Numbered from the stretch's first letter, positions 15,002 through 23,903 are shown. The stretch is DNA of 27,930 nt from Eubacterium sp. CAG:251 (GCA_000436835.1 FR889161.1:255628-283557); one strand, 5' to 3'. A program made the numbers and translations. The notes: generated by a model from the letters alone, not told the origin.

Positions 15002-16933
15002 TCACTTCCTTATGCTGATAACTGTATCATCATTGTTATCATAAATATATTTTGTTTTTCTTTGATAGCAAAGTTTTTTGTTAATGACAACATATTTTTT
15101 ATTAATCTCAATTTGAGCATTATTTACGTTTGCAAAAATAACGCCCGACTGATATTTTACATTAACCTGCTCGCATAAATCAATATCAAAATCATAATTA
15201 TTTAAAAATTCTTTGTCGTTTTTTGCAAGTGACGATAATTTTTCATTGTCATAATTACAATTAACAAATAAAACACTTTCACTTTTCGAGCGAGAAAGAC
15301 ACTGCTTAACTTTGTAATAATCGCTAACATTATCGGCATCAACTACGATTGCGGCACTGTTATTATAAATCACTACTGCATTTGTTGACGAAATATCAAG
15401 ATAAGTATTAACACTGCTTTCATAAACTGATACAGCGCTTGATATAACGATCAAAGAAAATACAAGTGCGCAGGTTGGTTTAAATTTAACATTGTTTTTT
15501 ATCAAAAGGCTTACACCGATAAATATAAGAAAAACTGCATAAGAAACAATAAAAACTTTATGGCTTATATCAAAAGTTAAAAAATATAATCGTTTAGAAA
15601 GAAATTCAGTAATTAAAAGCATAGTTTTAGCCGGAATATATGTCAAAAATGACAAAGCCATACCAAAATATTTTAAAAATCCAAAAAGTGCAATACCTAA
15701 CGTTCCTATCATAGTAAGCTGTGCAAGCGGAATCAATAAAAGATTAGCTAAATATGATATAAAAGTAGTATTAGAGAAGAAAAGCCATATTGCCGGAAAG
15801 GTTGTTACCATAACGCTCAATGTAATAGTCAGTCCGTCATATATGTAACAACCAAATTTATTTAACTTTTCGGGTTTAATATTTTCATCAATTTTAGGCT
15901 TAACAACAAGCATTCCCAAAACAGATAAAACACTTAATACTGCACTTGGGTCGGTAACTGCGTAAGGATTAAAACAAAGCAAGGTTACCGCAAGACCGAG
16001 TGAATTAAGCGTATCCGCCTTTTTATTTTTAAGCCTTGCAAAGAGAAGAACGCAAATCATAATTGCACAACGAATAACCGATACAGAAAAGTCGGTCATT
16101 GCAACATAAAAAAGTAAAACAAGAACAGATAAAATCGTTCTTAAATTCCGTTTGACGCCCAAGTTTTTCAAAAGGACATAAAATCCCATACATATAACAG
16201 AAGTATGTAAACCCGAAACCGCCATAATATGAGAAGTACCGCAATCTGTAAAATATGAATAAGTTTCGTCGGAAAGTAAGCTTTTATCCCCGGTTAACAG
16301 AGCAAGCGACAATGCGCCGGTATCATTTTTCAAATGAAGTGTAATCGTATTTTTAATATAGTCACGTGCCTTGAGAATATAATAATTAATCGGCTTGTCA
16401 TTATTGTTTAGCGGTATCGGTACGGTATCAAGTGAGGCAAAAATATATCTGCCGTCGGCAAAAGCACCGTAGGAGCTGAAAGCGTCGCTGTATGATTTTG
16501 AATATTTAATTACAGACAGCAAATCGTCGTAATAATCTGCGTCAATTTCGTATTCGCTGTAAAGCTTAAGCTTAATATTTTGAGGTGCACCCGGATAATC
16601 TATAGATTTTGTTTTAACCGTATAAATATACTCACCGTCATTAACTTGCACATTGTCAACAATATGAAATACTGTTTTAACTTCTTGATTGTCAAGTAGC
16701 ATTTGCCCCTCAACATTAGAATAGTTTGCCATAAAAATAAGACAGGCTAACAGTGCCGCACCGAAAACACACAGTGCGACTCTTGCCTGTCTAAGCTTTG
16801 TAACAAGCAGCGATACCACAAACAGTACCGCTGCCAAGACAAATAATATTTTATAGAACATGCCGCCGATAATATTTATCAGCAGCAATGCTGTTGCCAT
16901 TGAAAATCCCACAAAAGCGAGGGGCCTTTTCAT
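15002..16933 (-). CDS. comEC: ComEC/Rec2 DNA-uptake channel with altered metallo-beta-lactamase domain
   Basis: A 643-residue membrane protein of the ComEC family, which carries single-stranded DNA into the cell during transformation. Two or three N-terminal helices (about residues 5-70) are followed by an extracellular DUF4131-like part (75-190), the competence core with the hallmark SHIMAVSGLHTSVIC near 230, and about seven further helices. The C-terminal 130 residues align by eye with the metallo-beta-lactamase domain: TYLDISSTNAVVIY stands for the usual LDVGQGD strand, and residues 558-563 read NCNYDN where HxHxDH is expected. The nuclease site therefore seems lost. The ATG lies four bases after the lacZ stop, with its AGGA site in the lacZ end. 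holA follows. Confidence 0.9.
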   Translation of the reverse strand: MKRPLAFVGFSMATALLLINIIGGMFYKILFVLAAVLFVVSLLVTKLRQARVALCVFGAALLACLIFMANYSNVEGQMLLDNQEVKTVFHIVDNVQVNDGEYIYTVKTKSIDYPGAPQNIKLKLYSEYEIDADYYDDLLSVIKYSKSYSDAFSSYGAFADGRYIFASLDTVPIPLNNNDKPINYYILKARDYIKNTITLHLKNDTGALSLALLTGDKSLLSDETYSYFTDCGTSHIMAVSGLHTSVICMGFYVLLKNLGVKRNLRTILSVLVLLFYVAMTDFSVSVIRCAIMICVLLFARLKNKKADTLNSLGLAVTLLCFNPYAVTDPSAVLSVLSVLGMLVVKPKIDENIKPEKLNKFGCYIYDGLTITLSVMVTTFPAIWLFFSNTTFISYLANLLLIPLAQLTMIGTLGIALFGFLKYFGMALSFLTYIPAKTMLLITEFLSKRLYFLTFDISHKVFIVSYAVFLIFIGVSLLIKNNVKFKPTCALVFSLIVISSAVSVYESSVNTYLDISSTNAVVIYNNSAAIVVDADNVSDYYKVKQCLSRSKSESVLFVNCNYDNEKLSSLAKNDKEFLNNYDFDIDLCEQVNVKYQSGVIFANVNNAQIEINKKYVVINKKLCYQRKTKYIYDNNDDTVISIRK

Positions 16934-16937
16934 ATTA

Positions 16938-19900
16938 TTAATCCTTTCTGCCGATAGGAGTAATTACAAACGAATATTCCTGTTTCTGTCCCTTAGGCAT
17001 AGTGTAAGGTTCTCTTACAAATGCTTGACCCGGAAGATCACCGCCTACACCAAGCTGTCTGTGGTCGATATTAACGGTGGTTATATCTTCGTAAGGAATA
17101 TCATTAATATGAGTTGCCTTTTCAAGTCCGTCGGTTGTGTAGTGATAAGCCGAGAAATTGATAGGGTTATCATAATAAGCGTTGACCTTGATTCCAAAGC
17201 CATTTTTATCTGTAAGAGTGAAATATCTTACATCGCATCTGTTAGATGATTCCTGCGGGCGCATATAGCGATATTCAAAATCAGTCACACTTGATTTATA
17301 AAGGTCAATCTTAGAACCGAGTTTTCTGTCAATATAGGTTGGCTTTGGACCTCTGCCGTACCATGTAATATATTCCATCGACTTATCCATAGTCATTTGA
17401 TAACCAAAACGAAGCATACCCTTTGTTGGAACTGCACTGTGGAATACGTATAATCTGCCGTCAGGATAAACCCTATAGGTTGCAACTGACTTTTTAAGTC
17501 CTGCGGTTGAAAACGCAATATGAATTTCAACAGCATTATTATTTTTAATCACTTCTGTTTTATCTGCTCTTGTATGGTGTGTTGCACGCTGCCAAGCATA
17601 AAACGGGTGGAACTTAGCCCACTGAGGAGTGAAGTTCAAAAAGTCGATATCATTATCGGTAAGCGCTCTGAAATAGTTAGGCATAAGAGGTGCTTTAAGA
17701 AGTTCTTTACCTTCAATCTTATAGCTTACTATCTTGCCGTCATCAACAATAACCTCAAGATTATCGCCCTTAACAGTTACCCTTTTACCGTTAATATCAA
17801 AATCAAGGTTACCGTCAGCATTATCGTCTTTTGGTTGCGGCATCGCATTAATAATAAACTGTTCAAACGCAATTTCATAATCCTTTTCAATGCCTAATGA
17901 CTCTTTAGTCGTTTCAAAAGAAACAGTTAAAATAACCTCTTTATCCTTAGGAAGTTTTGAAGAATCGAAGTCAATTTTAATATTACATTCTTCGAGAGGA
18001 GCACACTCAATTTTGCCGAGTTCGCCTGACAAAACTTCTTCGCCCTCCGCTTTAATTACCCATTTGCAATTAAAATCCGAAAGATTTGTGAAAAGGAATT
18101 TATTTTTAAGCTTAAATTCACCGATTGAAGCGTCAACAGCAGTAATACCGATGTTTTGATAGCCGTGCTTAACCTCAACAATCTGAGGATGCGGTTTTCT
18201 GTCGGCACCGATAATTCCGTTTGCGCAGAAATAAACATTACTTCCCGTCATAGCGGTTGTGTTTGGAATATCAATAAGCTTATGAGGCTCCTGACCTTGA
18301 AAATCGGTACCGTAAAGATAATTATCGTTACCGTTTTCATCCTTAACGTGGAGTGCCTGGTCAACAAAATCCCAAATAAAACCGCCACACATATTGTCGT
18401 ACTTTTCAAAATCGTCAATATACTCCTGGAAATTTCCGAGGGAATTTTCCATACTGTGTGCATATTCACAAAGAACAACAGGCTTACCTTCATACATTTC
18501 AGCCTTAATCGGCTTACTGTCTGCTGCAAGCTGATTGGCAATATTATCATAAAGAGAGATAGTTATAGGTTGTTTATTGCCGAGTTTTTCCATAATATCC
18601 TTAGTCGGATACATACGTGAAATAACATCACTCTTAGTTAAATCAAAATCGCCTTCATAATGGAATTGGCGTGAATTATCAAGCGCCAATGCAGCTTTTT
18701 TCATTTCCATAAAATTACTGCCGTCGCCTGCTTCGTTACCGAGTGACCACATAAATACACAAGGATTGTTTCTGTCTCTCAACACCATTCTTTGCATACG
18801 GTCAACAACAGCGCCGGTCCAAACGGGGTTAGAACCCGGAACGCCCTTACGTCTTACGCCGTGGGTTTCAACTTCACATTCATCCATAACATAAAAGCCG
18901 TATTTGTTACACATATCATAAAAATAAGGGTCATCCGGATAATGAGAAGTACGGATAGAGTTAATATTATTTTGCTTCATAATATCAAGGTCCTGAGTAT
19001 ATATTTCTCTCGGAACCGCCCAGCCGTTATCACAGTCAAAATCGTGGCGATTTACACCCTTAATCATTAAAGGCATACCGTTGTAGTAAATTTTCTCGCC
19101 TTTAATTTCTACCTTTTTAAATCCAACTTTATATGTCTTAACACAAATAATCTTACCGTCAAGCTCAATTGTCATAACTAATGTGTAAAGATTAGGAGTT
19201 TCGGCAGACCACTTTTCAGGCGCTTTAACAGTTTCTGTAAAAGTAACTGCTTCATTGCCTCCTGAAAGTTCTGTTTCTTTTGTGCCAAGTAATATTTCCC
19301 CATTGTTTGAATCAATAAGCTTAGCAGATGCTGTCATTTTACCCCTAATGTTATTATAATTATTTATATACATATTAAGAGTAACATTTGAATCTGTATA
19401 TGAATCGTCAAAATCAGTTTTAAAATAAAAATCTCTAAGGCAAAGCTTAGGTTCTGCAAATAAGTAAACTTCTCTGTAAATACCACAAAGCCACCACATA
19501 TCCTGGTCCTCAAGATATGAACCGTCTGAATAACGATAAAGCTTAGCAGTAATAACATTTTCGCCCGGTTTGAGCACTTTTGTAACGTTAAATTCGTGCG
19601 GTGTCATTGAGCCTTGGGAATAGCCTACAAATTCACCGTTTACATAAATCTCAAGCGCACTCTTAGCGGCGCCAAAATGAAGAAATATTTCTCTGCCATT
19701 GAAATTTTCGTTAAGAGTAAACGATTTTCTGTAAAAGCCGATTTCCTGCATATCGTGGTCAATTGACGGAATTTTTCCTTTTGAACGACTGAAAGCCTTA
19801 GGAAATGTACTTGCATAATAGTAAGGAACTGAATATCCCTGTGTTTGCCAAACAGACGGAACGTTAATTTCATCCCAATGAGAATCGTCAAATGACGTAA

Positions 19901-20093
19901 GTTGGAAATTTTCAGGTTGATTTTTAAGTCCTCTTTGCCAATAAAATTTCCATTTACCGTTAAGCGATTGCTTATAATTGCTTTCTTTTGCAGAGAGTGC
20001 ATCCTTTTCACTGTCAAACGGCATCATAATAGCGTGGCCGTCCTCTTTGTTGATTTTGAAAATCTCAGGATTCTCCCAATTAAATTTTTCCAT
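16938..20093 (-). CDS. lacZ: Beta-galactosidase, glycoside hydrolase family 2 (LacZ type)
   Basis: A 1051-residue cytoplasmic GH2 enzyme, the size of E. coli LacZ (1024). It hydrolyses terminal beta-galactosides such as lactose. Order of domains: jelly roll (about 45-220, with WENPEIFKINKE and LNGKWKFYW at the start), immunoglobulin-like (about 225-335), TIM barrel (about 340-630), a second linker, and the C-terminal beta-galactosidase small chain (about 760-1045). The acid/base is Glu454 in WSLGNEAGDG and the nucleophile is Glu543 in LCEYAHSMENSLGNFQEY. No signal peptide is present. AAGGGG precedes the ATG by eight bases. No sugar transporter or regulator is adjacent. It heads the run to comEC, holA and rnmV, which is unusual. 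Confidence 0.97.
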   Translation of the reverse strand: MEKFNWENPEIFKINKEDGHAIMMPFDSEKDALSAKESNYKQSLNGKWKFYWQRGLKNQPENFQLTSFDDSHWDEINVPSVWQTQGYSVPYYYASTFPKAFSRSKGKIPSIDHDMQEIGFYRKSFTLNENFNGREIFLHFGAAKSALEIYVNGEFVGYSQGSMTPHEFNVTKVLKPGENVITAKLYRYSDGSYLEDQDMWWLCGIYREVYLFAEPKLCLRDFYFKTDFDDSYTDSNVTLNMYINNYNNIRGKMTASAKLIDSNNGEILLGTKETELSGGNEAVTFTETVKAPEKWSAETPNLYTLVMTIELDGKIICVKTYKVGFKKVEIKGEKIYYNGMPLMIKGVNRHDFDCDNGWAVPREIYTQDLDIMKQNNINSIRTSHYPDDPYFYDMCNKYGFYVMDECEVETHGVRRKGVPGSNPVWTGAVVDRMQRMVLRDRNNPCVFMWSLGNEAGDGSNFMEMKKAALALDNSRQFHYEGDFDLTKSDVISRMYPTKDIMEKLGNKQPITISLYDNIANQLAADSKPIKAEMYEGKPVVLCEYAHSMENSLGNFQEYIDDFEKYDNMCGGFIWDFVDQALHVKDENGNDNYLYGTDFQGQEPHKLIDIPNTTAMTGSNVYFCANGIIGADRKPHPQIVEVKHGYQNIGITAVDASIGEFKLKNKFLFTNLSDFNCKWVIKAEGEEVLSGELGKIECAPLEECNIKIDFDSSKLPKDKEVILTVSFETTKESLGIEKDYEIAFEQFIINAMPQPKDDNADGNLDFDINGKRVTVKGDNLEVIVDDGKIVSYKIEGKELLKAPLMPNYFRALTDNDIDFLNFTPQWAKFHPFYAWQRATHHTRADKTEVIKNNNAVEIHIAFSTAGLKKSVATYRVYPDGRLYVFHSAVPTKGMLRFGYQMTMDKSMEYITWYGRGPKPTYIDRKLGSKIDLYKSSVTDFEYRYMRPQESSNRCDVRYFTLTDKNGFGIKVNAYYDNPINFSAYHYTTDGLEKATHINDIPYEDITTVNIDHRQLGVGGDLPGQAFVREPYTMPKGQKQEYSFVITPIGRKD

Positions 20094-20112
20094 ATAACAT
20101 ACCCCTTAATTT

Positions 20113-20131
20113 TTATTGCAATGCGCAATAA
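20113..20131. repeat. Inverted repeat in the lacZ leader
   Basis: TTATTGC, five bases, GCAATAA: a perfect 7-bp-arm repeat. It lies just downstream of the predicted lacZ start point (about 20136), roughly +5 to +23. It could be a second operator or a small RNA hairpin before the ribosome binding site. Confidence 0.5.
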
Positions 20132-20136
20132 TCTTA

Positions 20137-20163
20137 TTTAACATATTACCTTAATATGTTAAA
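20137..20163. promoter_or_regulatory. Perfect palindromic operator over the lacZ -10
   Basis: The arm TTTAACATATTA (20137-20148), three bases CCT, and its exact reverse complement (20152-20163) make a 27-bp palindrome. It covers the lacZ -10 and most of the spacer, so a bound protein would block RNA polymerase. The sequence does not show the central CG of typical LacI-family sites, and the regulator family is not identified. No regulator gene lies nearby. Confidence 0.8.
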
Positions 20164-20171
20164 AAAGTCAA
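20143..20171 (-). promoter_or_regulatory. Sigma-A promoter of lacZ
   Basis: Minus-strand TTGACT (20166-20171), a 17-base spacer and TAATAT (20143-20148). The predicted start is near 20136, about 43 bases before the lacZ ATG. It is probably the main promoter for the lacZ-comEC-holA-rnmV run. Confidence 0.75.
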
Positions 20172-20216
20172 TCATAAAAATAAATGTTTATATAGTGATA
20201 AAAAATAGGTATGATA

Positions 20217-20245
20217 TAGACAAAAGGTGAAATCTTTGTTATAAT
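20217..20245 (+). promoter_or_regulatory. Sigma-A promoter of the femX-alr unit
   Basis: TAGACA (20217-20222), a 17-base spacer and TATAAT (20240-20245). The start would be near 20252. CGGAG at 20264-20268 serves as ribosome binding site before the ATG at 20278. Confidence 0.7.
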
Positions 20246-20277
20246 TAACTATATTAAATAAAACGGAGCTAACAGAA

Positions 20278-21318
20278 ATGACATTAGTAAGAGTAAATAA
20301 AGATAATTTAGACGAATACGAGGAGTTTATAAAAAAGCATCCTAAAGGTCTTTTTCAGCACTCATCAAAATGGGCAAAGGTTAAAAGCGCTTGGAAATTT
20401 GAAGCAATAATGCTTAAAAATGACAGCGGCGAAATCAAAGGCTCAGCTGCTGTTCTCATTCGTTCAATACCTATAATTAAGAATTCGCTAATGTATTGTT
20501 GCCGTGGTTTTGTTTGCGATGAAAATGATTTTGACACATTCGACAAACTTTTTAACGGTCTTATTGAACTTGGCAAGGAATATAAAGCATATTGCATTAA
20601 AATTGACCCTGAAATTGTAATTCAAAACGAGGCTTATAAGAAACATTTAATTGAAAGCGGATTTATTGAGCTTAATCCGGGCTGTATGGATTTTGAAAAT
20701 GTTCAACCAAGATTTGTTTATTGCTTTGATTATAACGGTATGAATGAGGACGAGCTTATGCTCACCTTTAAGCCGGATTACAGAAACAGAATAAGAAAAG
20801 CGCCTAAAAAAGGTGTTGAGGTCAAAATTTGCGGCAAAGAAGCACTCGACGATTTTGTAAGAATTATGCACGAAACGGGAGAGCGTGACGGCTTTTCAAC
20901 AAGACCGAAGGAATATTTTGAAAGAATACTTGACTGTATGACTGATGATGCAAGGCTTTATATGGCATATTACGAAGGCAAAGCCATTGCCGGAACTATT
21001 GCCATAAAATGGGGTCAAAATGTAATGAAATATCAATACGGTGCATCATCAAACGCACACAGAAACGTATATCCAAACTATGCACTTCAATGGGCAATGA
21101 TGAAGTGGGGTATGGAATGCGGCTGTAAAGTATATGACTTCGGAGGCATTTCGGGAGATTGCCAAAATCCGGACAATCCGCACTACGGTCTTTGGAGATT
21201 TAAACATGGCTTTGGCGGATATATGAAAGAATTTGTCGGTGAGTTTGACTATGTAATCAACAAGCCTGTTTATAAACTTTACAACGTTGCAACAAAAATA
21301 CTTGAAAAGATAAGATAA
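20278..21318 (+). CDS. FemABX-family peptidoglycan aminoacyltransferase
   Basis: A 346-residue FemABX (FmhB/MurM-type) protein made of two GNAT-like domains. Such enzymes add amino acids from charged tRNAs to the side chain of the peptidoglycan stem peptide. Recognisable parts are LFQHSSKWAKVKSAWKFEA near 25, RGFVCDE near 76, FKPDYRNRIRKAPKKGVEV near 164 (Gly-poor version of the usual RxNIRKA motif), and the C-terminal YDFGGISGD followed by LWRFKHGFGG. The helical coiled-coil insert of seryl-tRNA-like FemA is not obvious. The amino acid and target position are not predictable. The stop is one base before the racemase start, so the two are coupled. It is divergent to lacZ. Confidence 0.88.
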   Translation: MTLVRVNKDNLDEYEEFIKKHPKGLFQHSSKWAKVKSAWKFEAIMLKNDSGEIKGSAAVLIRSIPIIKNSLMYCCRGFVCDENDFDTFDKLFNGLIELGKEYKAYCIKIDPEIVIQNEAYKKHLIESGFIELNPGCMDFENVQPRFVYCFDYNGMNEDELMLTFKPDYRNRIRKAPKKGVEVKICGKEALDDFVRIMHETGERDGFSTRPKEYFERILDCMTDDARLYMAYYEGKAIAGTIAIKWGQNVMKYQYGASSNAHRNVYPNYALQWAMMKWGMECGCKVYDFGGISGDCQNPDNPHYGLWRFKHGFGGYMKEFVGEFDYVINKPVYKLYNVATKILEKIR

Positions 21319-21319
21319 A

Positions 21320-22393
21320 ATGAGCAGATATATAATTGACAAAAGCAAATTAATCGAAAACATAAATATAATTAAGAATAAAGCAGGAGTTGAGGTTATC
21401 GGCGTTGTTAAAGGCAACGGCTACGGCTTCGGAATGTGCTCTCTTGCCGAAATTTTAATGCAAAACGAAATTAACACCTTTGCCGTTACCGAAGTTTACG
21501 ACGTCCCTCTTTTAAGAGAAACGGTTATTGACAGGGATATTCTTGTTATGCGCTCAACCTCTATTGAAGAAGAAGCAAAGATTATTGCAGAGAATGACTG
21601 TATTGCAACTATCGGTTCTCTTTCCGCCGCTGAGGTTATGGACAAGGTATCAAAAAAGCTTAATAAAAAAACGAAATGCCATTTAAAAATCGATACAGGT
21701 ATGGGCAGATACGGTTTTTTACCGAGTGAAGTTGAAAAAGCAATAAAATGCTATGATTTTGAAAATCTTGATTTTTGCGGCGCATATACTCATTTTTCCT
21801 CCGCATTTCACAATGCAGAGCTTACAAAAGTACAGCTTGAAATGTTCAAAGACACAATTGAGCAAATAAAAAAAGCAGGCAAAAATGTAGGTATTCTTCA
21901 TGCTGCCAATTCCCCTGCCTTATTAAATGTTGACGGTGTAACGCTTGACGCAGTCAGAATAGGCTCAGCCTTTACGGGAAGAGTAATTACAAAGGGCAAA
22001 AATTCGCTTAACAAGCTCGGTGAACTTCAGGCAGAGGTTATCGAAACAAAAACTGTACCTAAAGGCTATTCAATTGGCTACAACGGTCAATATAAAACAA
22101 AAAGAGAAACCAAAATCGCAATTGTTCCTATCGGCCATTTTGACGGCTTCGGCTTGCAGAAAGGTAAAGAGACAGCCGATTTTCATTCGGTGCTTTCTCA
22201 GCTTAAGCACTATTTGCAAAAAGAACGGCTTACAGTCAATGTAAACGGTAAAAAATATAATGTTATAGGCGAAATCGGGCTTTCGCACACCGCAATTGAT
22301 ATCACGGACAGTGATGTTAAAATCGGAGATGTTGCAAGTGTAGAAATATCTCCGCTTATGGTAAATCCAAATGTTCCGAGAATTTACAAATAA
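21320..22393 (+). CDS. Alanine-racemase-family PLP enzyme, divergent
   Basis: A 357-residue fold III PLP racemase. Lys31 in GVVKGNGYGFG should bind PLP. Arg130 in KIDTGMGRYGF and Arg213 in AVRIGSAF match the conserved arginines, and Tyr254 in IGYNGQY matches the second catalytic base. The protein differs from standard Alr in two ways. IPIGYADG is replaced by VPIGHFDG (His273 in place of the substrate-channel Tyr). The C-terminal part near residues 310-357 is shorter and lacks the usual MD motif, although it still ends VPRIYK. Alanine racemase is the best call, but serine or another amino acid is possible. It is co-transcribed with the FemABX gene, so a cell-wall role is likely. A terminator follows. 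Confidence 0.85.
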   Translation: MSRYIIDKSKLIENINIIKNKAGVEVIGVVKGNGYGFGMCSLAEILMQNEINTFAVTEVYDVPLLRETVIDRDILVMRSTSIEEEAKIIAENDCIATIGSLSAAEVMDKVSKKLNKKTKCHLKIDTGMGRYGFLPSEVEKAIKCYDFENLDFCGAYTHFSSAFHNAELTKVQLEMFKDTIEQIKKAGKNVGILHAANSPALLNVDGVTLDAVRIGSAFTGRVITKGKNSLNKLGELQAEVIETKTVPKGYSIGYNGQYKTKRETKIAIVPIGHFDGFGLQKGKETADFHSVLSQLKHYLQKERLTVNVNGKKYNVIGEIGLSHTAIDITDSDVKIGDVASVEISPLMVNPNVPRIYK

Positions 22394-22405
22394 ATACGCA
22401 TAACG

Positions 22406-22442
22406 AAAGGCAGTAGCGATAATCGTTACTGCCTTTTTCTTT
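22406..22442 (+). terminator. Intrinsic terminator after the racemase gene
   Basis: A 14-base arm AAAGGCAGTAGCGA, loop TAA, and a complementary arm with a single G-T pair (22423-22436), followed by TTCTTT. The T run favours termination of plus-strand transcripts. On the minus strand, toward which murC converges, only a short T run follows. Confidence 0.9.
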
Positions 22443-22456
22443 ACATATAATTTAAT

Positions 22457-23863
22457 TTATTCCGCCTCGTAGCCTTGTTCTTTAAGCTTCTTAATCATCA
22501 TTCGTGAAACTTTATATACATCACCGCAGCCGAGAGTAATTACAAGGTCGCCCGGCTTTGCATTTTCAAGAACGTAATCCGTAATCTCCTCAAACGTATC
22601 AAGCTGGACACTGCCGGGTACTTTATCTGCCAAATCCTTAGCTTTAATTCCGATAGTGTTTACTTCCCTGCTGCCCATAATTGCGGAAATAACGCATTTA
22701 TCGGGAATTTGAAGTACCTTTGCGAAATCATCAAGAAGAAGCGAAGTTCTTGTATAAGTAAACGGTTGATGAACTGCCCAAACACGATTAAAGCCCATTT
22801 TCATCGCTGCTTCAAGTGTAACCTTAAGTTCCTTTGGATGGTGAGCATAATCATCTGCAAAAGTAATGCCGTTATATTTACCGACAAGCTCAAAGCGCCT
22901 GCCTGCGCCCTTAAATGCATTAAGGCCTTCACAAATACTCTTAACATCTGCCCCGCTTTCGTAAGCGGCAGCAAAAGCACACAAAGAATTAAGAACGTTG
23001 TGCTCACCCGGAACAGAAAGATGAACGGTTGCAACGAACTCGCCGTTATGGTAAACGTCATATTTTGAATGAAAGCCGCCCGGAACATCAATATTCTTAG
23101 CCACCCACTCGTTATTATCGTTTTTACCGACAGACACAAGCTTTTTGCCTGTAATGCCCTTTAACGTATCAACCGTGTTTTCGTCATCGCCGTTATATAC
23201 AATAGTTTTAGTAGTTTTTTCGGCAAATTGGCGAAAAGACTTTTTAATATTATCAAGATTTTTAAAGAAGTCCAAATGGTCCTCATCAATATTAAGAATA
23301 ACAGCGATATCGGGATTCATATGAAGAAATGTATTATTGAACTCGCACGATTCGCAAACAAAATTTTGGCTGTGGCCGAATCTGCCGTAAGCATTAATAA
23401 CAGGAAGCTTACCGCCGATAACAGCACTTGGGTCAAGACCGGCATCAAGAAGAATTTGGGTAAGCATTGAAGAAGTTGTGGTTTTACCGTGAGTGCCGCA
23501 AACGCCGATACAATTAGAGAAAATACGGCTCATTGCACCCAAAAGCTCTGCCCTTTCAAAGCAAGGAAAATTAGCCTTTGCATACTCAAGTTCCTCGTTA
23601 CCCTTTAAAATAGCGTTGGTATAAATAACGAGTTCAACGTCATCTGTAATATTTTCCTTAACCTGACCGAGATATACTTTTGCTCCCTCTTTTTCAATTC
23701 TTCTGAAGGTTTCGGTATCGTTATTATCAGAACCCGAAACATTATAACCCAGCTGAATAAGGATTTCCGCAAGCGGGCACATACCTGCGCCGCCTATTCC
23801 TATAAAGTGTATTCTTTTAACCTTTTTTAATATATCATCAATATGCATATTTGTTATATCCAT
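22457..23863 (-). CDS. murC: UDP-N-acetylmuramate--L-alanine ligase
   Basis: A 468-residue cytoplasmic Mur ligase that adds L-alanine to UDP-MurNAc using ATP, the first step of stem-peptide building. The N-terminal nucleotide domain has HFIGIGGAGMCPLAEIL (19-35). The ATP site is GTHGKTT (123-129). The central DEDHLDFF and the later ADDYAHHPKEL and VWAVHQPFTYTRT are all MurC signatures. Length is typical. AGAGGTGA precedes the first ATG by 8 bases, so I keep it over the internal ATG seven residues on (start of MHIDD). It converges with the femX-racemase unit, so cell-wall genes lie on both sides of the terminator. Confidence 0.97.
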   Translation of the reverse strand: MDITNMHIDDILKKVKRIHFIGIGGAGMCPLAEILIQLGYNVSGSDNNDTETFRRIEKEGAKVYLGQVKENITDDVELVIYTNAILKGNEELEYAKANFPCFERAELLGAMSRIFSNCIGVCGTHGKTTTSSMLTQILLDAGLDPSAVIGGKLPVINAYGRFGHSQNFVCESCEFNNTFLHMNPDIAVILNIDEDHLDFFKNLDNIKKSFRQFAEKTTKTIVYNGDDENTVDTLKGITGKKLVSVGKNDNNEWVAKNIDVPGGFHSKYDVYHNGEFVATVHLSVPGEHNVLNSLCAFAAAYESGADVKSICEGLNAFKGAGRRFELVGKYNGITFADDYAHHPKELKVTLEAAMKMGFNRVWAVHQPFTYTRTSLLLDDFAKVLQIPDKCVISAIMGSREVNTIGIKAKDLADKVPGSVQLDTFEEITDYVLENAKPGDLVITLGCGDVYKVSRMMIKKLKEQGYEAE

Positions 23864-23897
23864 AAATGAGTCACCTCTAAATATTTATTAGTTATTT

Positions 23898-23903
23898 ATT
23901 ATA
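23898..23903 (-). promoter_or_regulatory. Probable -10 element of murC
   Basis: A perfect minus-strand TATAAT lies about 35 bases upstream of the murC ATG. The sequence 17 bases further up is TTTATT, a poor -35, so the promoter is only partly supported. Confidence 0.4.
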
